Part shown: positions 57,722 through 64,000 of the stretch, piece by piece
Layout of the letters: each line of letters starts with the position of its first letter
Numbering within the stretch: the first letter of the stretch is position 1
Source of the DNA: Pantoea endophytica
GTDB taxonomy: Bacteria; Pseudomonadota; Gammaproteobacteria; Enterobacterales; Enterobacteriaceae
Direction: 5' to 3'
Assembly (NCBI RefSeq): GCF_002858935.1
Contig: NZ_PJRT01000033.1
Coordinates: 62,001-126,000 of the forward strand
DNA length: 64,000 bases
The notes under the pieces: model-generated
Databases searched by the model: none
What the model was told of the DNA's origin: nothing
The model's input: the letters and a program-made list of their open reading frames with translations, nothing else
Position numbers and translations under genes: made by a program

Positions 57722-58900
57722 TTAACCTACCACTTTTACCGCTGCCGCACTCGCCACGGCGCGCGCGATAGCGTCATCGGTGTTTTCACCGGTTGCCAAA
57801 GCCACGCCTAATCGGCGCTGACCGGCGATTTCCGGCTTACCAAACAGGCGCAGCTGCAATCCGGCACCCAGCGCGGCTTCGATATTTCCGAACACGACGT
57901 TCTGGCTGTGCAGCTCAGGCAAAATCACTGCCGACGCAGCGGGACCGTATTGACGAATGCCGCCAATCGGCAGGCCGAGGAAAGCGCGCACATGCAGCGC
58001 GAACTCAGACAGATCCTGCGAAATCAGCGTGACCATGCCGGTATCATGCGGACGCGGTGACACTTCGCTGAACACCACTTCATCACCGCACACGAACAGC
58101 TCCACGCCAAACAGGCCGTATCCACCGAGCGCTTTTACCACGTTAGCGGCGATATCCTGCGCGCGTTGCAGCGCCAGTTCACTCATCTGCTGCGGCTGCC
58201 ATGATTCACGATAATCGCCATCTTCCTGACGATGACCAATCGGCGCGCAGAAGTGAATGCCATCTACTGCGCTGATGGTCAGCAGGGTGATTTCAAAATC
58301 AAACTTCACCACGCCTTCAACGATCACGCGGCCCGCACCGGCACGTCCGCCTTGCTGCGCATAATCCCAGGCTTTGTCCAACTGGCTGGCTTCGTGAATA
58401 AAGCTCTGGCCTTTACCGGATGAGCTCATCACCGGCTTAACGATGCACGGGAATCCAATCGCCTCAGCCGCGGCCACAAAATTCTCTTTGCTGTCAGCAA
58501 ACTGGTAAGTCGAGGTTGGTAAGGACAACTCTTCCGCCGCCAGACGGCGAATGCCTTCGCGGTTCATGGTCAGACGTGCAGCGCGTGCGGTCGGCACCAC
58601 TTTCTGACCTTGCGCTTCCAGCTCCAGCAGTTTTTCGGTGGCGATGGCTTCAATTTCTGGTACCACGAAGTGCGGCTTTTCCTCGGCAATCAGCGCGGCC
58701 AGCGCGTCGCCGTCCAGCATGTTGATCACATAGCTGCGATGCGCAACGTGCATCGCCGGAGCATCGGCGTAACGATCCACCGCGATCACTTCCACCCCAA
58801 GACGCTGGCACTCAAGTGCCACTTCTTTGCCTAATTCGCCTGAACCTAACAGCATAACACGCGTAGCGGCAGGGCGCAGCGCGGTTCCGAGAGTCGTCAT
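57722..58900 (-). CDS. purT: PurT, formate-dependent GAR transformylase
   Basis: The 392-residue ATP-grasp enzyme formylates glycinamide ribonucleotide with formate in purine synthesis. Motifs include [21 protein letters not shown] at the N-terminus, [13 protein letters not shown] (ATP-binding loop) and [28 protein letters not shown] PurR operator lies about 40 bp upstream of the start, in keeping with repression by purines. Confidence 0.97.
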   Translation of the reverse strand: MTTLGTALRPAATRVMLLGSGELGKEVALECQRLGVEVIAVDRYADAPAMHVAHRSYVINMLDGDALAALIAEEKPHFVVPEIEAIATEKLLELEAQGQKVVPTARAARLTMNREGIRRLAAEELSLPTSTYQFADSKENFVAAAEAIGFPCIVKPVMSSSGKGQSFIHEASQLDKAWDYAQQGGRAGAGRVIVEGVVKFDFEITLLTISAVDGIHFCAPIGHRQEDGDYRESWQPQQMSELALQRAQDIAANVVKALGGYGLFGVELFVCGDEVVFSEVSPRPHDTGMVTLISQDLSEFALHVRAFLGLPIGGIRQYGPAASAVILPELHSQNVVFGNIEAALGAGLQLRLFGKPEIAGQRRLGVALATGENTDDAIARAVASAAAVKVVG

Positions 58901-58938
58901 AATTTCACCTTAGCAGTCAAAATGCGCGCGCAGTATAA

Positions 58939-58954
58939 ACGAAAACGTTTGCGT
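58939..58954 (-). promoter_or_regulatory. PurR operator of purT
   Basis: On the minus strand the sequence ACGCAAACGTTTTCGT matches the PurR consensus (ACGCAAACGTTTKCNT) over its full length. It lies 38 bp before the purT start. Confidence 0.92.
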
Positions 58955-59061
58955 ACTCACGCTTTCGCCGCGATCAGGTTTGCCATACTTTTCCCGCTCT
59001 GACGTTAACTGACACAGCCTGCGGCAGCATGGAGAACGGAAAAGTAAACAGGAGTTAAACG

Positions 59062-59703
59062 ATGAGCAATTGGCTGCAGCAAATTCAATCGGTGCTAGCG
59101 AAAAAGGGTGGAGACGGAAAATCGGGCGGTTTAAGTGACATGCTGGCCCCCGGCGCATTGGGCGGGCTGGCGGGATTGCTGGTAGGCAGCAAATCCACGC
59201 GTAAGCTGCTGACCAAATATGGCGGCAAAGCCTTGCTGTTGGGCGGTGGCGCGGCGGCGGGCGCGCTGTTATGGAACAAATACAAACAGCGCATACGTGA
59301 AACCCATCAGGACGATGCGGGCTTCGGCCAGCTGCAAACGCCGATGGATCAACGCGCAGAGCGTCTGGTCACGGCGCTGGTGTTCGCGGCGAAAAGTGAT
59401 GGTCACATTGACGACCAAGAGCGTGCCGCAATTGAGCAAAATATCCAGCAGGCCGGCTACGGCGCACAAGCCGAAGCGCTGATCGAGCAGGCGATGAATC
59501 GCCCGCTCGATCCCAACTGGCTGGCCGCTGACGTAAAAAATGAAGAAGAGGCGCTGGAACTCTATTTCCTCAGCTGTGCAGCCATTGATGTCGACCACTT
59601 TATGGAGCGTAGCTATCTCTCCGCGCTCGGCGATGCGCTGAAAATTCCCCAGGATGTGCGCGACGGTATCCAGCGCGATATCGACGCGGAAAAAGCTGCT
59701 TAA
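59062..59703 (+). CDS. yebE: YebE, TerB-like inner-membrane protein
   Basis: The 213-residue protein begins with a soluble stretch, then a glycine-rich hydrophobic region ([18 protein letters not shown], about residues 58-75). A TerB/DUF533-type helical domain follows ([20 protein letters not shown], with the acidic DGHID element). YebE is an envelope-stress-linked inner-membrane protein of unknown mechanism. AGGAG precedes ATG 59062. Confidence 0.88.
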   Translation: MSNWLQQIQSVLAKKGGDGKSGGLSDMLAPGALGGLAGLLVGSKSTRKLLTKYGGKALLLGGGAAAGALLWNKYKQRIRETHQDDAGFGQLQTPMDQRAERLVTALVFAAKSDGHIDDQERAAIEQNIQQAGYGAQAEALIEQAMNRPLDPNWLAADVKNEEEALELYFLSCAAIDVDHFMERSYLSALGDALKIPQDVRDGIQRDIDAEKAA

Positions 59704-59709
59704 TTCCGT

Positions 59710-59739
59710 GCGAAGGTTGCATCCGCAGCCTTCGCTTTT
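59710..59739 (+). terminator. yebE terminator
   Basis: GCGAAGG (59710-59716) pairs with CCTTCGC (59729-59735), with extra TGC/GCA pairs inside, followed by TTTT. Confidence 0.8.
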
Positions 59740-59842
59740 CATCTTTGGCTTACCCTGCATAAAGTGATGCTGCGTGTAGCTTGGCATCGTGCGTGATTAG
59801 TGCCACGCTTGCTGAATGTTGTCCTTCAGGGAGAAGAGCCTA

Positions 59843-61906
59843 ATGAATCAGCCACACGCGAAAAAAATTCCCCATGTCATGAAGCTGCACGGTGAAACGC
59901 GCATCGATAATTATCACTGGTTACGTGATGACGACCGCGAGAATCCAGAGGTGCTGGCCCATCTGCACGCCGAAAATGATTACGGCCATGCGATGATGGC
60001 GTCGCAGAATCCGCTGCAGGAACGGGTACTGAAAGAGATCGTTGACCGCATTCCACCGCAGGATCACTCGGTGCCCTATGTGAAAAACGGTTATCGCTAT
60101 CAAAGCCGCTATGAAGTGGGCAACGAGTATCCGGCTTATTTCCGGCAGCCCGTTGACGCGCCAGCTGATGAGCCCTGGCAGCTGTTGCTGGATGGAAACC
60201 AGCGGGCTGCGCACAGTGATTTTTACACCATGGGCGCGCTGGCGATTACACCGGACAATCAGGTGATGGCCTTAGCGGAAGACTTCCTGTCGCGCCGCCA
60301 ATACGGCATTCGCTTCCGTAATTTGCAGAGCGGTAGCTGGTATCCGGAAGTGCTGACCAATGCGTCATCCAGCGTTGCCTGGGCCAACGATTCCCGCACG
60401 CTCTATTACGTGCGTAAGCATCCGAAAACGCTGCTGGCGTATCAGGTGTGGCGCCATGAGCTGGGCCATCCGCAATCTGACGATCAGCTGGTGTATGAAG
60501 AGAAGGATGACTCTTTTCACCTCAGCGTGCATAAAACCACCTCCGAGCACTTCATTTTGATTGCGTTGTACAGCACCAACACCAGCGAGATTCTGCTGAT
60601 CGACGCCGAATATCCGGATGCGCAGCCGCAAACCTTTTGTCCACGTCGCCGTGACCACGAATACAGCATCGATCACTACAATCATCAGTTCTATATCCGC
60701 TCAAATCGCGATGGCAAAAATTTCGGGCTCTATCGCAGCGCGTGGCTGGCGGAAGCACGCTGGCAATCGCTGATCCCGGCGCGTGACAACGTGGTGCTGG
60801 AAGATTTCCAGCTGTTTCGTCATTGGCTGGTAGTCGAAGAACGCCAGCACGGCGTAAACACCTTGCGGCAGATAAACTGGGAGAGCGGCGAAAGCTTTGG
60901 TATCGCCTTCGACGATCCCGCCTATGTCACCTGGCTTGCCTACAATCCTTCGCCGGAAAGCGACACCTTGCGCTACGGCTACTCTTCCATGACCACGCCG
61001 ACCACCTTGTTTGAACTGAACATGGAAACCGGCGATCGTCGCGTGCTAAAGCGCACGCCGGTGCCGGGCTTCAAATCGGAGGATTACAAAAGTGAGCACC
61101 TGTGGATCACGGTGCGTGATGGCACAGAGGTTCCGGTTTCGCTGGTCTATCACCGCAAGCATTTCCAGCGCGGCAACAATCCGTTGCTGGTGTACGGTTA
61201 TGGCGCTTACGGCAGCAGCATGGATGCCAGCTTTGGCACCAGCCGCATCAGCTTGCTGGAGCGCGGCTTCGTCTACGCGATAATTCACGTGCGCGGCGGC
61301 GGCGAGCTCGGCCAGCAATGGTACGACGGTGGCCGCCTGAAGAATAAAATCAACAGCTTCACCGACTTTATTGATGTCACCGAAGCGCTGGTGGCGAAGG
61401 GTTATGGTCATCGCCAGCAGCTCTACGCGATGGGCGGCAGCGCTGGCGGATTACTGATGGGCGGCGTGGTGAACATGGCGCCGGAGCTGTTCCACGGCGT
61501 GGTGGCGCAGGTGCCATTTGTCGATGTGGTGACGACGATGCTCGATCCGACAATTCCGCTGACCACCGGCGAGTACGATGAGTGGGGCAATCCCGAACAG
61601 GCGGAGTTCTATCACACCATTCGCCAATACAGTCCGTATGACAACATCGAGGCCAAAGCCTATCCGCATTTGCTGGTCACCACCGGTCTGCACGATTCAC
61701 AGGTGCAGTATTGGGAACCGGCTAAGTGGGTGGCGAAACTGCGTGAGCTGAAAACCAATGATTCGCTGCTGTTACTTTGCACCGAGATGGATTCTGGCCA
61801 CGGCGGTAAATCGGGCCGCTTCAAAGCGTATGAAGGGGTGGCGCAGGAGTTCACTTTCCTGATTGGCCTGGCGCAGGGCAGCTTGCCAGACCGCGTCGAT
61901 TACTGA
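59843..61906 (+). CDS. ptrB: Oligopeptidase B
   Basis: The 687-residue cytoplasmic serine peptidase of the prolyl oligopeptidase family cleaves short peptides after Arg and Lys. An N-terminal beta-propeller covers about residues 80-400, and the alpha/beta-hydrolase domain carries the nucleophile in [11 protein letters not shown] (about residue 532) and the histidine in [12 protein letters not shown] near 650. Start ATG 59843 is preceded by GGGAGAAG; an earlier in-frame ATG at 59816 is not supported. Its 3' end overlaps the convergent exoX by 7 bp. Confidence 0.96.
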   Translation: MNQPHAKKIPHVMKLHGETRIDNYHWLRDDDRENPEVLAHLHAENDYGHAMMASQNPLQERVLKEIVDRIPPQDHSVPYVKNGYRYQSRYEVGNEYPAYFRQPVDAPADEPWQLLLDGNQRAAHSDFYTMGALAITPDNQVMALAEDFLSRRQYGIRFRNLQSGSWYPEVLTNASSSVAWANDSRTLYYVRKHPKTLLAYQVWRHELGHPQSDDQLVYEEKDDSFHLSVHKTTSEHFILIALYSTNTSEILLIDAEYPDAQPQTFCPRRRDHEYSIDHYNHQFYIRSNRDGKNFGLYRSAWLAEARWQSLIPARDNVVLEDFQLFRHWLVVEERQHGVNTLRQINWESGESFGIAFDDPAYVTWLAYNPSPESDTLRYGYSSMTTPTTLFELNMETGDRRVLKRTPVPGFKSEDYKSEHLWITVRDGTEVPVSLVYHRKHFQRGNNPLLVYGYGAYGSSMDASFGTSRISLLERGFVYAIIHVRGGGELGQQWYDGGRLKNKINSFTDFIDVTEALVAKGYGHRQQLYAMGGSAGGLLMGGVVNMAPELFHGVVAQVPFVDVVTTMLDPTIPLTTGEYDEWGNPEQAEFYHTIRQYSPYDNIEAKAYPHLLVTTGLHDSQVQYWEPAKWVAKLRELKTNDSLLLLCTEMDSGHGGKSGRFKAYEGVAQEFTFLIGLAQGSLPDRVDY

Positions 61907-62568
61907 TCGCTCTTCACATACTTGCGCAGCGCCTGCCGTAACGGTGGGCGCAAATCACGCACATTTTCCAGCACCCAGCGCAGATAGCCGGGATCTTTAC
62001 GCGCGATACTGCCAATACTCTGACCGCGATATTTGCCGAACGGGAACACATCGCCGCTCACGGGCGCGGGCTGGCACAAATTCGCCATCTGCTCGGCGTT
62101 CCAGCCGGAGGTCTCCATAATGCGGATCAGCAGCGCAGCGGTGACGTAGCAGTCATACAATGCGCGGTGCGCATGCAGTTCGGCCGGTGGCGTGACATCC
62201 AGCTTCAGGCTGTGGCGCAGCGCCTGATTGCCATATTTGATGCCTGGCCACAGCTGACGCGCCAGCGTCATGGTGCAAATCCATTCGCCCGGCATAGTGG
62301 GCAACATGCGGCGATCAAAACTGGCGTTGTGCGCCACGTAATGCGGACTGCCGTGATAGCGGCCAATCGCTTCTTCGATAGTGGGTTTTCCCATCACCAT
62401 CGCTTCCGTAATGCGATGTACCGCCATCGCCTGACGACTGATGGGGCGATCCGGGCAGATTAAGTCGCTCATCGGATTGACGATCTGACCATCAATGACA
62501 TCCACCGACGCCACTTCCACCACGCCACCCTGCAGGCCGCAGGTTTCGGTATCAATTACACGTAACAT
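61900..62568 (-). CDS. exoX: Exodeoxyribonuclease X
   Basis: The 222-residue DnaQ-fold 3'-5' exonuclease has the acidic motif [13 protein letters not shown] (D6 and E8) and the [11 protein letters not shown] motif II. In [16 protein letters not shown] lie the histidine and last aspartate. ExoX removes single-stranded DNA in mismatch repair and UV survival. It follows holE by 3 bp on the same strand. Confidence 0.93.
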   Translation of the reverse strand: MLRVIDTETCGLQGGVVEVASVDVIDGQIVNPMSDLICPDRPISRQAMAVHRITEAMVMGKPTIEEAIGRYHGSPHYVAHNASFDRRMLPTMPGEWICTMTLARQLWPGIKYGNQALRHSLKLDVTPPAELHAHRALYDCYVTAALLIRIMETSGWNAEQMANLCQPAPVSGDVFPFGKYRGQSIGSIARKDPGYLRWVLENVRDLRPPLRQALRKYVKSDQ

Positions 62569-62571
62569 AAA

Positions 62572-62802
62572 TTACTTCTGCTTCGGTTCGTAGGGCAGGC
62601 GCGACAGGCTAAGCGAAGCCTGGCGATAGTTCATTAAGCGCTGACGAAACCAGTCACGCAGCGCTTCGGGCTGCTCGCGTTCCACCATTTCGGCAATCAC
62701 CGGCATATTGTAGCGCTCTTTGAATGCAACGCCCGCGGCGGCCAGATCGACATTGACTTTGTCTTTCTCTTCCTGCGAGAGCAGGGCAAGGTTTTGGCTC
62801 AT
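62572..62802 (-). CDS. holE: DNA polymerase III theta subunit
   Basis: The 76-residue theta subunit binds and stabilises the epsilon proofreading subunit. The core [20 protein letters not shown] and the C-terminus LSRLPYEPK match E. coli HolE. I chose ATG 62802, with CAGGAGAAAA upstream. It forms a unit with exoX. Confidence 0.95.
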   Translation of the reverse strand: MSQNLALLSQEEKDKVNVDLAAAGVAFKERYNMPVIAEMVEREQPEALRDWFRQRLMNYRQASLSLSRLPYEPKQK

Positions 62803-62955
62803 GCTTTTCTCCTGATAAACAGGGGCAAAAGTAATGGTTTCGGACCCTGGGATCAAGCGGATTGGATCGCACCGCAAGTCTCGACACCTGCGGATCGGCG
62901 GCGTATCCTGCTGCCACGTTTGCGGTGGTTTGCCGCATTTAATAGGGAAGAAGTC

Positions 62956-63333
62956 ATGAAGAAAACTGCGTTCAACGCTGTCGTCGCGCTACTTCTGGCG
63001 TCATCAACGCTGGCCTTCAGCCAGGTTGCTATGGCACACGCTCACCTGAAAACCCCGGTCCCAGCCGACAAAGCGGTGGTGGAAACCTCCCCGCAGAATT
63101 TAACGTTGACCTTTACCGAGGATGTTGAAGCGGCATTCAGTGGCGTGGATGTGCTCAATGCACAACATCAACCGGTGGCGGTTGGAAAAGCCAAACTCAA
63201 CGATAAACAACACGATCAGCTGATTGTACCGATCAGCCAGCCGCTGCCGTCGGGCAACTACCAGGTGAACTGGCATGTGCTGTCCGTTGATGGACATAAA
63301 ACTAAAGGCAGCTACACCTTCAGCGTGAAGTGA
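62956..63333 (+). CDS. yobA: YobA, periplasmic CopC-domain protein
   Basis: A 125-residue CopC-family protein with a signal peptide (about 26 residues, ending SQVAMA). The mature N-terminus is [13 protein letters not shown], where the first histidine is a copper ligand, and [15 protein letters not shown] near the end holds the other. It probably hands copper to the membrane protein encoded next (CopD). Start ATG 62956 has GGGAAG upstream. Confidence 0.93.
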   Translation: MKKTAFNAVVALLLASSTLAFSQVAMAHAHLKTPVPADKAVVETSPQNLTLTFTEDVEAAFSGVDVLNAQHQPVAVGKAKLNDKQHDQLIVPISQPLPSGNYQVNWHVLSVDGHKTKGSYTFSVK

Positions 63334-63336
63334 TTG

Positions 63337-64000
63337 ATGAGTTTGAGCACGCTGTGGATTGGACTGCGAGCGCTGCATTTTATGTCGGTGCTGCTGCTCG
63401 CCGGTAGCGCCTTTTATACCGCTCTACTGGCGCCGCGCCGCTATCGTCCGCTGCTATCACAGCGTTTAGCTTTACTTCTCCGTACCAGCGCGCTGCTGAG
63501 TTTATTCAGCGCCCTGTTGATGCTGGCAACGCAAACCGGCTTGATGAGCGGCGACTGGCGTAATGTCAGTGACAGCGCAACCTGGCAGGCGGTGCTCAGC
63601 ACGCGCTTCGGCCGGGTTTGGCGTTTGGAAATCGCTTTCGCACTGCTGAGCACGTTAGCGCTACTGCTGCGTGGCACACTGCGGCAAAATCTGCTGCTGT
63701 GCAGCGGCCTGTTGCAGTTGGTGGCGTTAGCCGGTGTTGGCCACGCCGCGATGCGCGATGGCTGGCCCGGATTGCTGCAACAAGGCAATCACGCGCTGCA
63801 TTTGATTGCGGCTGCATTCTGGGCGGGCGGGTTAATGCCGCTGTTATTATTGATGCGTGAAGCGCGGCAGATCGCTTATCGCACCGATGCGATTCGCTGC
63901 ATGATGCGCTTCTCACGTTACGGTCACCTGGCGGTGGCGCTCGCGCTGCTGACGGGCACCATTAATAGCGTGCTGATTGCCGGATCGCCGTTGCATTGGC
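63337..64000 (+). CDS. copD: CopD-like inner-membrane copper protein, cut by window edge
   Basis: The frame starts at ATG 63337, 3 bp after yobA, and is open to the window end (221 codons). It encodes a very hydrophobic protein with several membrane spans (LWIGLRALHFMSVLLLAGSAFYTALLAPRR near the start), and LVALAGVGHAAM and HLIAAAFWAGGLMPL carry the histidines typical of CopD/YebZ. In enterobacteria yebZ follows yobA, and yebY comes next. The missing end prevents a full check. Confidence 0.9.
   Translation, partial: MSLSTLWIGLRALHFMSVLLLAGSAFYTALLAPRRYRPLLSQRLALLLRTSALLSLFSALLMLATQTGLMSGDWRNVSDSATWQAVLSTRFGRVWRLEIAFALLSTLALLLRGTLRQNLLLCSGLLQLVALAGVGHAAMRDGWPGLLQQGNHALHLIAAAFWAGGLMPLLLLMREARQIAYRTDAIRCMMRFSRYGHLAVALALLTGTINSVLIAGSPLHW

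Overview
The window looks like a chromosomal segment of an Enterobacterales bacterium, most likely from the Pantoea/Erwinia group. The right half (31-64 kb) keeps the familiar enterobacterial order argS ... cmoBA, yecE, aspS, nudB, yebC, ruvCAB, znuBC/znuA, mepM, lpxM, pykA, hexR, zwf, eda, purT, yebE, ptrB, exoX, holE, yobA, copD, with proteins close to their E. coli counterparts. The genus is an inference from the accessory content (nas cluster, gallate cluster, zwf next to eda without edd).

Region 1 (1-1.9 kb) is the edge of a type VI secretion locus read leftwards: an SH3-type lipoprotein, TssL with an OmpA-like tail, and the first codons of a probable TssM. Region 2 (2.3-14.3 kb) is an assimilatory nitrate/nitrite cluster: nasR, then nasF-E-D (nitrate ABC import), a nasC-nasB fusion (nitrite reductase plus an extra flavoprotein module), nasA (nitrate reductase) and cobA (siroheme precursor). 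Before nasF lie two NtrC-like sites, a sigma-54 promoter, a hairpin with the hexaloop expected for an ANTAR antiterminator, and an intrinsic terminator. Region 3 (14.4-18.0 kb) is flhB-flhA-flhE.

Region 4 (18.0-31.1 kb) is an accessory block between flhE and argS, genes that lie close together in E. coli. It holds a three-subunit periplasmic flavoprotein/cytochrome c dehydrogenase with a GlcG/HbpS-like protein, and a gallate catabolic set: galB-galC-galD plus an orphan dehydrogenase, a regulator with two LysR-type HTH domains, and galT-galA-(LigI-like hydrolase)-aroQ. An 18-bp motif occurs upstream of all three operons with at most two differences between copies. This suggests that the dehydrogenase belongs to the same regulon and that the block may convert alicyclic precursors (quinate/shikimate type) as well as gallate.

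Region 5 (31.2-64 kb) is mainly core genome: translation (argS, aspS, cmoA/B), recombination (ruvCAB with an SOS operator), zinc uptake (Zur operator), cell envelope (mepM, lpxM), and the central carbon genes pykA, hexR, zwf and eda (HexR operator at zwf). purT has a PurR operator. Notable non-core items are a 40-residue membrane protein at 33.1-33.2 kb, a secreted protein of unknown role at 36.2 kb, and a 110-bp compound inverted repeat at 37.1 kb. I found no rRNA, tRNA, insertion sequence, integrase or CRISPR array.
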